Notes under the pieces: model-generated | What the model saw: the letters and a program-made list of their open reading frames with translations, nothing else | Told to the model about the DNA's origin: nothing | Databases searched by the model: none | Made by a program: the position numbers and the translations under genes | In this document: positions 1 through 10,619 of the stretch, piece by piece | How the letters are laid out: every line of letters starts with the position of its first letter | Numbering within the stretch: the first letter of the stretch is position 1 | Source of the DNA: Papilionanthe hookeriana x Papilionanthe teres | Taxonomy: Eukaryota; Streptophyta; Magnoliopsida; Asparagales; Orchidaceae | NCBI GenBank assembly: GCA_022702705.1 | Contig: CM040430.1 | Location: 15,509,310 to 15,573,309 of the forward strand | Direction of reading: 5' to 3' | Length of the DNA stretch: 64,000 nucleotides

Positions 1-75
1 TGAATTTATTTGTGGTGTGTGTTTTGTTTCAATACAAAGCAGAAAAATTCGCTGCAGGATTAAATTCGAATGACA

Positions 76-352
76 ATGTCTGGTGCAAAATTTGAGATAG
101 CAAAATTCGTCGGAATAAGAAACTCTGTGGCAAACAAAGATGAAAGAATTGTTGGCACGACAATAAATTTTGAAGGCATTGCGAGCTGCGAAACCTGATG
201 GTAATATCTATCAACTGTTGAAGAGTACAGTTGTAAGTGAAGTACACTCTGTCGGATTGTATGATGGAAATGCATCATGTATGTTGACCAAGCCAGGTAT
301 TTTCAACAAGTTCTTGAATTGCTTGAACTTGTTGAATGTTAACAGTTGCTAG
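76..352 (+). pseudogene. Ty1/copia gag remnant, frameshifted
   Basis: The ATG at 76 opens a gag-like N-terminus (MSGAKFEIAKF), and after a one-base frame change the sequence continues LWQTKMKELLA, a stop, then LKALRAAKPDG. This order (SGAKFEI, LWQ.KMK..L, LKAL) is typical of the N-terminal gag domain of plant copia elements. The homology fades after about 215, and the rest of gag and all of pol are missing, so the sequence jumps almost directly to the 3' end of the element. It is a deletion derivative with no coding capacity. The copia assignment is supported by the tract and LTR that follow. Confidence 0.7.
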
Positions 353-410
353 TAAGCTTGGTCGCCCAACCCACTTCGTGTAAGAAACTCAATGATTGAT
401 TTTCTTAGGA

Positions 411-546
411 TGGATATTCGCAAGGTGGAGATTTTCTCCTAAGGGGCTGAATATTCGCAAAGGTGAATATTTTCTCCTAAGGGGCTAAATATTCCCAAGG
501 TGAAGATTTTCTCCTAAAGGGCTGGATATTCCCCAAGGTGGAGAAT
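411..546 (+). repeat. Tandemly repeated polypurine-tract region
   Basis: About 3.5 copies of a ~40-bp unit (GGCTGGATATTCGCAAGGTG followed by GAGATTTTCTCCTAAG) stand in tandem. Each copy contains the CAAGGTGGAGA-type purine run that copia elements use as polypurine tract. The last copy runs directly into the LTR start (GGAGAAT|TGTTAGG). Only this last copy is placed to prime plus-strand synthesis. Confidence 0.75.
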
Positions 547-849
547 TGTTAGGTATGGCTCATATACCAAGAAGTTTAGAGTATCTTGAAATGGACAGGT
601 GTGTCTTCTGTATTAGTGGGTTGGGGTGAGCGAGGGCGTTTTAGTAATTCACTTATGGATATGTTATATGTTTATATACATGTGTAACCCTATGGGTATG
701 AGACTAAGCTGTAATAGAACTCCACTAAAATAGTGAATTCGCTGCTCCGCTCTCGAGGATGTAGGCATCTTTGCCGAACCTCGTTAAATCTCTGTGTGCT
801 CTTCTGGATTGTGCCGATTTATGTTTTCTTCACCTTAAATTTATCAACA
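547..849 (+). mobile_element. Copia 3' LTR
   Basis: The sequence starts TGTTAGGTATGGCTCATATA immediately after the purine tract and ends near ATTTATCAACA. It resembles the LTR at 6518-6813 along its length: same start, same CTCTCGAGGA.GTAGGCATCTTTG.CGAACCTCG block, same approximate size. With gag remnant and tract upstream, this is the 3' LTR of the deleted element. The exact 3' end is uncertain by a few bases, and I could not confirm a target duplication because the 5' side is outside the window. Confidence 0.8.
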
Positions 850-2222
850 CGACTATAAACTCTTTGGGCATCCTGGAGCAAATGAGCTACTCAATCATGT
901 TTCAGAGGTGGTGACATTCCTCCTTGTCATGTCCATAGTCGTCATGGTACTAGCAGTACCTCTTTGGGCTGGTGTCGCATATATGTTCTAGATGTTATAG
1001 ACTATTTCATCCGTTGACATTATAAGGGGTCTCAAACCCTGCATTTCCCAGTAGACATGTGGCAACTTATAATACTTGGTTGACCGTTGGTCAGAATATC
1101 ATTTCCGGTCAAGATTCCTTCGGCCATTTCCTTGCTGATTTTGAGATTGAGAGTTATTATTTTGGTGACTAGTAGTGGGTTGATTGTCCCTTTCATTCTA
1201 TGGTTCACCCCACTCTTTCCGCTTCATCGAGGGATGGCCAGATGATTTTGGCATACCCTTCAAAGATTCCTAGAGATCTTCTTCAGTGAGCATGTGCTCG
1301 TTCGCCATCTCCAATTCTTCTACAAAAGTAACCGGTTTAAATAATTTTAGTTCATGCCTGAACTGCTTGCTTCAGATTCCTTGTTTCAAGGCTGCTTCAA
1401 CTATATCAGACTTCAAATCTCTAACCTCGAGCATCTCTATCTGAAAGCAGGTGATATAGGCTCGCAGGCTCTCATTTTCTCCTTGCTTAAGTTCGAGCAG
1501 GGTGTCTGAGTCTTTCCTCCACTTCTGCACGTTTAAGAAGTGTGAAACGAATAATATTTTAAACTCGTAGTAACTTGGGATGGTTCCAGTTGGCAAACTG
1601 TTGAACCACCAAAGGGCCAATTCCTTTACGGTGGTTAAGAAGAGATGACACATTCTATGGTCATCTATCTGGACCAGACCGATGGATGATTCAACCAATG
1701 CGATATAAACGACCGGGTTGATCCTCCTTTTGTAAAAATCCAGGCAAGGAATCCTTGGCTTGGGTAAAGGTATCACTTCTTTGACTTAACGAGTAAATGT
1801 GCCTCCTGTGAGTGGTCGACAAGCACTCACATCCCTCTTCCCATCGAATGTTAGCCTGTGCAGATGCTCTGGTGTCAGCGTGTTGGGACTCACCTTGCCC
1901 CTCCATCCATTGGTTGTTCACTTGGTTGTCCAGATTATGCTAGTTTGTCGGAGGGTGCTTTGAGGGCGGACCCTCTGAGGTTTCGCCTCCAAAGTTGGCG
2001 GCTGATCGTTCCTCTAGATGATTGCAGCTCGGAGGATCTCGAATTGCTCTATCATGAGGATCATTTAGGCTTGTAAGCCCTGAACTTGTGCATGGGCATC
2101 CGGTTTTGTAGTATCTCTATTGAGTTCCATGTGTGTTATTTCTCTTCGGGAAGCTCCTCCTTCGTAGTCTTTCCCACTTCTCGTCTGTGTCAAATCTACG
2201 CTCACCGCTCCACTTTTTAGGA
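850..2222 (-). pseudogene. Ty3/gypsy gag remnant
   Basis: Read on the minus strand. The longest open part (1776-1372) has the Retrotrans_gag signature: LALWWFNSLPTGTI, then LFVSHFLN, LELKQGENESLRAYI and a trailing LKQGI. Further down, at about 946-906, a decayed zinc-knuckle-like stretch reads YGHDKEECHH and is followed by stops. The reading is lost at 849, where the copia LTR begins, so the copia element probably inserted into or deleted into this gag. Upstream of gag (about 2222-2180) the leader resembles the leader of the plus-strand fragment at 19890-19945, so both belong to one family. Nothing of pol remains. Confidence 0.75.
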
Positions 2223-2768
2223 TGTTGGATTCTTATTTATTCTTTGTTAATACACCTTGAGAGTTAGGGCCGGATGAAGTAGGGGAGAGAGGGAGATAGT
2301 AAAATAAGTTTAGAATTCCCTATAGAGAGACGCGGGAAAAGAGGTCTCTGTATTCATATTTTTGCCTCCTATTTATAGGAGAATATTTTGTACAATTACG
2401 GAAATGAGGGAATGGTTATGAAAACCGCCCTTAATACAATGTATGTTGTTATTAATATATGAATTTCATACCATATATGTATTTACAATTTGTATTTTAA
2501 CATTACGGTAATTGGCTGCCGGCTTGCTTGAAATTGGCTGACTGAGACAATCAACTGAGTGACAGTTATGCTTTTTAAAATACGTGCTTGTCTGGTCCGT
2601 CGCTTCAGTCTCTCGCAATGATGTGTCGGTCGATTCTCAACCACACGGTTGACAGTAGGGCAGTATGATACATTGGTTGTCCGACCGTCATCTTGGCTGT
2701 TCGGATACTTTTAGATTAATGCTAACTGTTATGACGTATACATTATTATTACTTTCACGCTTCATCAA
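2223..2768 (-). mobile_element. Ty3/gypsy 5' LTR (minus strand)
   Basis: Minus-strand sequence from about TGATGAAGCGTGAAAG (2768) down to AGAATCCAACA (2223) precedes the gag leader. It contains a TATA-box-like CCTATAAATAGGAGG (minus strand, about 2380-2366), in a place that fits an LTR promoter. The boundaries are set from TG/CA ends and the gag leader position, not from a second LTR, so they are approximate. Confidence 0.55.
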
Positions 2769-3560
2769 ATAATTGAATACCCCCCCATTAGATAGATGTT
2801 TTATTTTACTTTTAATTGGTAGAAAAATATAGGCTTTAATATCTAACCATATTTAATTGGCCTAGAACTTATTTTATTAAATTATTCTGATCAAAGGCTA
2901 TACGTTAGTCAAATTTTCACTATAATTTTCAAAATCTCTCATCGCAAGTGAAACATAAGCTTTTATTTTTTGAAGTGTTCATACAATTCTATTGTATTAA
3001 AAACTATATTTGCTGAATCAACAAGGAGCTAAGTTGACATTGAAATCAAATTTTATTTTTAGTTGCATTATTTTGAATAAAAGATAAACATGCTATACTT
3101 TATAGTTATATAATATATTTTAAATTCCAATAACTTTTTGAGAAAAAAACTACTAAATTTTTTATTATTAAATTAATAAATAATACAAATAAATATTAAA
3201 TAAAAATAAATATTTATTATTTATGTTTAGACCTTTTTGAGATAAGCTGAGCGGTTGGAAATCTCATTTTAGGCTTCTTAATTTTAAATTTAATTAGAGG
3301 AAGCATTTTACTAATATTTTTATTATTTTATTTTTTCAGATAACTCAAACAGAACCAATGTTTTATATAACGGTCTTGCTTACTGCTGATCTCTTAAATC
3401 GGACCGTGCGGCGTCGAACACTCCCCTCCCCATAATCATCCTTCCTCATTTAACCGGATGGTGCCCAACTGCACCTCCATCTTCATTAAATCAAGCTTCT
3501 TACCATCCCTTCCCCCCTCCATTCTCCGTTTGATAACCACAAAGCCCGTTCCTTTCATCC
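2769..3560. other. AT-rich intergenic region upstream of the PUB gene
   Basis: No gene is seen. 2769-3400 is very AT-rich. From about 3410 to 3560 the plus strand becomes pyrimidine-rich (CTCCCCTCCCC, CCCTTCCCCCCTCC), as in a plant 5' UTR/core promoter, and leads into the ATG at 3561. I did not find a convincing TATA box at a fixed distance. Confidence 0.4.
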
Positions 3561-6500
3561 ATGAGATCGTCTCGGTTGCCTGAAAAGGCTCGTCTTTGGC
3601 TCGCGCTTTCATCTTCTCAGTTTTACAAGATAGCAGATGTGCTTCTCAGCCTTGCTCGTGAGATCGCCACCATGGGAAACTCCTTGTCGGCAGAAAGCAT
3701 TCGTCTTGCGCGAAAGATCTCGCTCCTCATCCACCTTTTTGAGGAAATGAGGGACTTTGCTACCCGCCATGGTGGCAAGGTGGAGTCAACTTCGTCTCCG
3801 GGGTCCTTGATATTGTCTTGCTTGGCGGATCTGAGACTTGCGCTTGAAGCGGTGAAGAAGTTTTTATTGCTCTCTGCATGGAAGAATGCTGGAAAGAGTT
3901 CCAATCTGGTGAGTCTTGAGATTTCCTTCTTCTTTGGTGGCGTCAAGTTTTTATTGAATTGTATGTATGATTCTGCTTTCAGTGATCAATGCTTTCTTAT
4001 AAATCGGATTAATTCCTAATTATTAGTGCATTTTCACTTTATTCAAAACATTGTTCATTGGGTCAAGCCTCTAAAATCTTTTCACCCTGAAACGGGAAAA
4101 AAAAGAAGAAGAAGAAGATATGAATTGATGAAAAAAGCGCACCATGAAATGTTGCTGATTAATCTAAATGTTGCATGATCTAGGATTTGGTGACTAAGAA
4201 TTTGGCAATCGAGTACCAGTATGTGACATGGCAATTGGAGAAAGTCCTAGGAAACATTTCTTATGAGCATTTTGAGATATCTGACGATGTCGAGGAGGAG
4301 GTAGGTCAAGCGATTTGTATATCTTCTAGTTAGTCTTATTATATGAGAAAATGAATAAAAAATGTTGGCTCTGTGAATGTCATTGTCCCCAGGTTGAATT
4401 GGTTCTTGCACAACTGAGGAGGGAGATTGAAAAGATTGGAGCAGAAAATTTGATTATTTTCCAAGAAATTTATATCATGTTGTCCTCCAAAAATGTTAAG
4501 AAATTTAAACAGCCACGTTCATTTAGACTGCAAGCAGCAAAAAAGGACGCGATTTGCAGTGTTGATAGCAAGCTGAGAGACATGGTTATAGTTCTTGCAG
4601 AAATCAATGGGAAATATAATTATGACACTGTAACAATGACGCTCAAATTGATGGATAGGCTTAAAATGACTAGTCACGTTGATCTGCTTAGAGATGTCAA
4701 AAGTGGAATCAGGTCAAATAATTCAGAAAGCAGCATGATGGATGATAAGCGACATGATTCTCTCGAGACTCCAAAGGATTTCCTGTGTCCAATATCGCTT
4801 GAGCTCATGAGAGATCCTGTTATTGTCTCAACAGGACAGGTATTTTGTAGTTCATAGCCATTTTGTTATAAATTATCATTTAGAGGAGGGTGCAGGACAA
4901 TTGTAGCGAATATTCATGATAGTTTAATCGAACTACAAAACTTGGTTTTTTTATATTTTTTAAAGGCAAAACTATATCTTATTACGCGTGAACATATGTC
5001 CCTACAATCGCCCAACATTTTTAGTACTACAACAACAAAAACAAGCCTTTATACCACTACGTGGGGTCAGCTACACGAATCCTTTTTCTCCATTAAGTCC
5101 TTATTGAGTGTCATATTTTTATTAAATTCTAATAGATTGAGATCATCTTTTATACAATATGCCCAAGTATTTTTAGGTTTGTCTCTGCCTTTCTTAACAT
5201 AAGTCGAATATAAAACATCTACTCTTCTAACCGAATCATCAGATTTTCATTGTTTAATGTAACCAAACCATCTGAAATGATTCTCTATAATCTTGTCTGT
5301 CAATGGAGCTACACCAACTCCATCAAGAATATACTCATTTTGCATTGTCTCTAAATATCAGGCCACTCAACCACCTAAGCATTCTCATCTCAAAAATACT
5401 CAACTTTGTTTTATGTTTCAGACAAAAATATTTATTTCTCCATTAAATTATTCTTATCTTAGTACTGATTTTTTACTGTCATACATTCAGACATATGAAC
5501 GTTCTTCTATTCAGAGATTGATAGATGGCGGTGACGGTGCATGCCCCGAGACTCAATTGAAGCTTCAGAACCATACGTTGACTCCTAACTATGTGCTGAG
5601 AAGTCTCATCATGCAATGGTGTGAGCCTAACGGGCATATGAGAAACGGTGGAATACTTTGCACGATTTCCGAAGAGAAATCCTTGATTTACGCATTGGTT
5701 TCTAAACTCTCCAGCAGGTCAATAGACGAGCAGAGATCGGCTGCTTTTGAGTTACGATCATTGGCTAAGCGAAGCATGAATAACAGAAAACTGATTGCCG
5801 AAGCAGGAGCCATTCCTTTACTCATTGGACGCTTGTTGTTCGATGACAAGAAAATGCAAGAGCATGCGGTTACATCTCTTCTCAACCTTTCTATCTACGA
5901 TCACAACAAGGAACAAATAATGCTTGCCAATGCAATTCCTACAATCGTTTATGTGCTAAGAGAGGGAAGTATGGAGGCGAGGGAGAATGCTTCAGCTGCT
6001 ATTTTTAGTCTGTCTCTTTCAGACGAGAACAAAAAAATCATTGGTGGGATACCTGGAGTTATAGAAGAGCTTATAGAATTGCTTGACACTGGAAGCGCTA
6101 GAGGGAAGAAGGGTGCTGCGATGACTCTGTTCAACTTATGTATTTACCAAGGAAACAAATCGCGAGCTGTGAGAGCTGGTATTGTAAGACCTTTACTGAA
6201 GATGCTTAGGGATTCTTCAAGCAGTGGCATGGAGGATGAAGTGTTGACTTTTTTGTCTGTTCTTGTGAGCCACAAAGAAGGAAAGCTAGCAATGTCGCAA
6301 TCAAATACAATACCAGTTCTTATTGATCTCTTAAGAAATGGGCAGCCACGCAATAAAGAGAATGCAACGGCTATATTGCTTGCGCTATGTAAGAAGGACT
6401 CTGAAAACCTTGCTCGTGTTGGGAGGATGGGCGCCAATATTCCTTTAACAGAAATTTCGAAGAGTGGTACAGAGAGGGCAAAGCGCAAGGCTGCTTCTCT

Positions 6501-6675
6501 TCTTGACCACCTGCAGATGTTAGGTATGACTCATATACCGGAAGTTACTCATATACCGGAAGTTGGAGTCTCTTGGGTTAAGAGGTGTGTTTCTTGGATT
6601 GAAGAGGTGTTTCTATTGGTGAAGAGGTGTGTCTCTTCATATTTAGTAGGTTGGTTTATCTATAAGTATGTGTAA
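3561..6675 (+). CDS. U-box/ARM-repeat E3 ubiquitin ligase (PUB13/14/15-type), C-terminus altered by LTR
   Basis: Four exons: 3561-3908, 4184-4300, 4393-4839 and 5491-6675. All introns are GT-AG and phase 0. The ~698-residue product has the plant PUB layout. A UND-type helical N-terminal region spans about 1-230. The U-box lies at about 283-355: CPISLELMRDPVIVSTGQ ends exon 3 and TYERSSIQ starts exon 4, with LTPNYVLRSLI near its end. ARM repeats follow at about 375-640 (QRSAAFELRSLAKR, EAGAIPLLI, ALLNLSI-type units, NLCIYQGNK, GTERAKRKAASLLDHLQ). Family members carry ubiquitin from E2 to substrates bound by the ARM repeats. The native protein should end just after KRKAASLLDHLQ, about residue 646. 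Instead a copia LTR starts at 6518 and adds about 52 residues before the stop. Exons 1-3 look undamaged, so the gene may still be functional. Which PUB it is cannot be fixed from sequence alone. Confidence 0.88.
5010..5405 (-). mobile_element. RTE-type LINE fragment in PUB intron 3
   Basis: Intron 3 (4840-5490) contains plus-strand sequence such as ACTACGTGGGGTCAGCTACA and, further on, GCATTCTCATCTCAAAAATACTCAAC. Plant RTE-clade LINEs carry this as the antisense of the end of their reverse-transcriptase ORF. The fragment is short, full of stops and antisense to the host gene. The start of a TAC(A)ACAACAA-rich stretch at 5027-5044 fits the LINE 3' end. Identification is from memory of this abundant repeat. 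Confidence 0.6.
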
Positions 6676-6813
6676 CTCTTGTGTATGTATTTGAACTTCT
6701 CTTAAATATTAAATTCGCCGCTATGCTCTCGAGGACGTAGGCATCTTTGTCGAACCTCGTTAAACTTCTGTGTTCTTCTTCTAGATTTGTGTCGTTTCTG
6801 CCCTGAATTTTCA
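6518..6813 (+). mobile_element. Copia 5' LTR inserted in the last codons of the PUB gene
   Basis: It begins TGTTAGGTATGACTCATATA directly after the PUB codons for DHLQM and ends near CTGAATTTTCA. A primer-binding-site-like stretch follows, so it is a 5' LTR. It shares start, the CTCTCGAGGACGTAGGCATC block and length with 547-849. Inside, an 18-bp unit (ACTCATATACCGGAAGTT) is tandemly doubled at 6528-6563, and an AGAGGTGTGT motif repeats three times. Because the LTR is in the same orientation as the gene, it provides the new stop codon and may also provide the poly(A) site. Confidence 0.85.
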
Positions 6814-7320
6814 TAATAATTAGTATCAGAGTCTGGTTGTAGGGCGGATGGGATTGATGCAGGAAGAACGAAGAAGAATATAAATTCATTCAGAGAAAAA
6901 TAATTTGCGGTTCCGATTACAGAGAGTGGATGAAGACGCAGATTGAGCGCTGGAAGGCTCGCAGCAGTTTGACACAAAAAGAATTCATGGTTCCGATTGC
7001 GAAGAGCGGACGAAGGCGCAGTTTGGGCGTTGAAAGGCTCGTAGTAGTTTGTTGCACCTATTTGGGGCGCTGTGGCAGAGGATTCACAGAGGTAGGTTCA
7101 TGCAGTTTGGCAAATTGCGAACAAGAGCGGCGGCAGAGTTCACACGCAACAGCTGTTCGGTGGCCCAGAACAGGGGAGTTCCGGGAAATGCGAGGCAGGC
7201 AGGCGAGTTTCGAGTCGCGCGGCAGGCCAGGAGTCTCAATCGCGGAGGAACGGAGACAGGGAATCGACGGTGGAATCATCAGGGAATCTTTGATTTCCAA
7301 TATTCCCTCGGCCTCCTAAT
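6814..7320 (+). mobile_element. Copia PBS and leader, rest of element missing
   Basis: TTAGTATCAGAGTCTGG at 6820-6836 matches the usual copia primer-binding site complementary to initiator tRNA-Met, with small changes. The leader contains a ~85-bp direct duplication (about 6903-6985 and 6987-7070, each with GGTTCCGATT, GAGCG.TGAAGGCTCG and GTAGTTTG-type blocks). No gag start or pol follows. After about 7320 the sequence becomes unrelated AT-rich DNA, so this is a truncated element with one LTR. Confidence 0.6.
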
Positions 7321-7358
7321 TCCTATGATTTCATATAATTAACACTTAAACTTTATTT

Positions 7359-7505
7359 TTTACATTTATACCACTCAAATATTTCATATTGCATCAAAAA
7401 TACTACCACTTAAAGAGAAATACTTCCTTTCATGCATAAGTAAGGTGCATGTATTTATGTGCTAGACATGTAAATACATAGAAATTGAGTGGTATTTATG
7501 TAAAT
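7359..7505. mobile_element. MITE-like element with terminal inverted repeats
   Basis: ACATTTATACCACTCAA at 7362-7378 is the near-perfect reverse complement of TTGAGTGGTATTTATGT at 7485-7501 (16 of 17 positions). It encloses about 105 bp of AT-rich noncoding DNA. Similar ends are seen near 18163. The superfamily is unknown. Confidence 0.55.
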
Positions 7506-9829
7506 CATCCAAAATAAAACCAGTGCAAGAATTGATAATTCAGATTATTGAAAGGGCCACTCCCATTTTCTCTCCATTACAAGCTATATCTACACTTTTT
7601 AGAAAATTCTACCCTCCCAAGTATTTTGTATTATGTAATCACATCTGATTTCTTAGCCTAAGTGATGTCAGAGTTAACTAAAATAATCCTAGAAAAATTA
7701 AATATTATTGTCGAATTAAAAATCAGGAAATACAATCTCACAAAGAAAAATGAAAATAACAACAAAGTCGACACAATAAACATAAACTGGATCTTAGGGT
7801 GGCAGTGGTGATCGACAAGGATTTGGTTCTCTGGAGAGGTAGCAAAATATGAATTAAGAGATGGAAGGCGTGGCAGCAGCAAAGGTGTGTTGGTAACCGC
7901 AAGGGGGTGCGAAGCTGTTGGAAAAACAAGTGTGATTGTTGTCCTAGGAGGTGGTAGCTTGAAAGAGAGGGTTGTACAGTGGGAAAAAGCCTAGGAAGGG
8001 CTATCCTGGGTTGCGACAACAAGGGAGGAGGGTGGCGGTAGCAAAGAGTAGTTGTGGCAATGTCAGCAAGCTGGAATGAAAGAAACAAATGGCTGTATAG
8101 CTCGAATAGTAGAAAACAACTGGGAACAACTGTTTCTAGGCTGTTGCAGTGAGAGGGAATGTCGGAGATAGTGACGACGAATGCGCAAGGGGAAGGTTCT
8201 TCTAGCTCCCAAGGGTGCATTATCGTGGAGTATGGTTAGACATGAACTGCAGAAAGAGTAATAAAGGGTTGTTGTTAGGACAACCTGCAGTGAAGAGGGA
8301 TGTGTGATAGCAAGCAGGAGGGATGCGAAGGAGTTTGGGTAGGATAAATTCCACCTCGGAAGTGAGATATAGTTGGAGCACCACTCGAATCTTTGAGTAG
8401 AATCACCACCTCGGACGAGCTACAATCAGAGCACCACTCACTTTTGGATATAACCCTAAAAGGGACAAAACAAAATGCTAACGGCTGTCCTAAACAAAAA
8501 CACGACAAAACTCCATTCAAAATCCTAATACAACATATATAATTATATGAAAGGATTAGAAAGTAATGAAGTATTATGGGAAACATATTGAAACTTTGAA
8601 AGAAATCAGAATGGAAGCTGCTTGGTTCTCTATTCAGGGTTGTTTGTGCGGGTCCATCCCTTGTACTGTGTTGCAAGAGTGTTGCACACAGGGCGCAATC
8701 CTGCCTCTGCTTTGGACGTACCGCATCAGTGCGGGACGAACGTCCGTGTCACTAAGTTATCTTTCCTTTCGTGGCAATGTCATCTCCTGAAACTCCTTGA
8801 ACAATCTTCCTTGAGGTCACGTGGAGGAAATCCAAATTTAAATTTTCCACATGTTGATTATTATTGAGGATTGTAAATAAAATAATGCCACAACCTAGGT
8901 CTCATTGAGAAAACTTCCATATTGTTTTCCATTTCAGAAAAAAACAAAAAAAAATCATTAATTTGGTAATTATTTGCTTATGCTTTTTTTAAAATGCTTT
9001 CGAAAAAAAACTCTATTTCCTTGCTATTTTGAATCGTTGTTCTTATTAAACTTTAAAAGTTGTTTTTTAAACAGCTTTTTAATAAACTTCTATAAAAGAA
9101 AAAGCCTAATAAAACGAAGTCTTAGTTAAAAAAATAATCTTAACTGATAAACGCAAGATACATGATAATTGTTTTGCCAACAAAGAGTTTTCTTTGTTCA
9201 CCCAATTAACTAATCAAAGCATCATACTTGTAAAGATATAGTAACCAAATAGGGAGGCATATCCCATAAACATTTATTGGCTTAATTGCAGGTTTGTAAC
9301 ATATTAATATTTAGGTCATTGATACAACTTGAATAATTTATGATTATTTTCAACTATCTAATTTCTCATAAGTTTATTCTTAAGTGTACATTTTTTTCCA
9401 ATGGAATTTGTGTGAAATTATGACGTTTTAATGTTTAAATGCCTTTTACTCCTTCAAGAATTGTGCCCAACAACTCATTAATCAAGAGACAACATATCTC
9501 TTTATGGTTGATATGGTGATTCATTGTGCAATGTTATCCATTCGATTCAAATCATCAGTGCCATAATTCTTATAGACATGGATAATGATTTGAATATTTT
9601 ATTCTCTCTTCACTAGCACTAACCTCTAGTGTAGGTTTTGTATTGAGTGTTGATCCATTCTATTGGTTTAAGTGGTGAATTTTCTTTGAAACAATCTATT
9701 TGGAAATTCACAATAATTTTGGATAAATATTTGAATTGTAAAACGTGTCTATTTCTCATTTTTACATAACTCTCTATTTCAGCCAAAAAAAGTCTTGTCA
9801 AAGCATCTACTTTATAAATCAAAAGGTTT
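7506..9829. other. No gene recognised
   Basis: Open frames here are short, low in complexity and match no family I know. At 8340-8440 two diverged copies of an ~55-bp segment occur (CACCTCGGA.G.G..TA.A.T.. followed by GAGCACCACTC). The stretch may be an old noncoding retroelement part on the minus strand, but I cannot support that. 8870-9620 is AT-rich without visible structure. Confidence 0.35.
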
Positions 9830-9837
9830 TGTATAGG

Positions 9838-10175
9838 TTAACGAGTTGGTTTCGAGTTGAGTTGGTGCTGGCTAAATATGCTCGGCTTAAAATTGAACCG
9901 AGCTCGATCCGGGTCGAAATCCAAATGAAATGGCTCAAATTTTGAGTTATTTGTATCCATTCCAACTTGAAATTGGCTTGCTCCGGTTCGATATTGAAAC
10001 AAACAAGATGGCTCAAATTGAGTTAATTTGGATCTGTTCCAGTTCAAAATTGGCTCATAGCTCGTTACATTCGATTTTATTTAGCATTATATATCATTTT
10101 TATAAATAAAAAATAATTCAAGCTGAGCTCGAGCTAGTTCTAGCCGATCCGTGTATGGCTCAAAATCGGTTCCAA
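9838..10175. repeat. GCTCGAGCT-rich dispersed repeat
   Basis: The segment is built from recurring words such as GGCTCAAAATT, GAGCTCGAGCTAG, CCGGTTCGA and TTGGATC.GTTCCA. This composition is common in nonautonomous plant DNA transposons that use GAGCTCGA-type subterminal repeats. No clean terminal inverted repeats or target duplication were found, so the class is open. Confidence 0.35.
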
Positions 10176-10565
10176 AAAAGCTTTTATCTCAAGTTATGCA
10201 AGCACTCCAACATTAAAGAAGATGTATCTTATTTATTCATCCAACGCTTCTTAGATATTTTTCTTATCTGAAAGTTTTTTCAATAACTTGTACATTCTCA
10301 AGATAAAAGTGATGTGTGGCTATGGACAGTCTGCGTTATTGCTTTGTTCATTTGAAACGTTATGTAGGTTCAGTAAATCATGGTCTAAAAAACAGTAAAA
10401 ATTGGGAATTAAGATATTATGTGGAGAATGAGATATAAATCTCGACATATAAGACATAATTATAAATATGATAAACTAGTAATATATTGATTTAATTCAT
10501 TTTTATAAACACAAACATAAAGGAAATAATTATGATTTAGGGAGCGTTTGGGACTGCTTATTGAG

Positions 10566-10596
10566 GTGCGGTGGCGGTATCATACCGCCACCGCAC
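10566..10596. repeat. Perfect 15-bp stem hairpin next to the Harbinger left end
   Basis: GTGCGGTGGCGGTAT (10566-10580), one central C, then its exact reverse complement ATACCGCCACCGCAC. It lies 26 bp inside the left terminus. Such GC-rich subterminal palindromes can be transposase or ORF1 binding sites, but that role is inference. Confidence 0.8.
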
Positions 10597-10619
10597 GTTT
10601 GAATAACACGGTTATGGAA

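Noticed and set aside
7738..8220. 160-residue minus-strand ORF rich in L, S, H and C
   Set aside because: No known domain, no good start context and low-complexity composition. It is probably noncoding repeat DNA.
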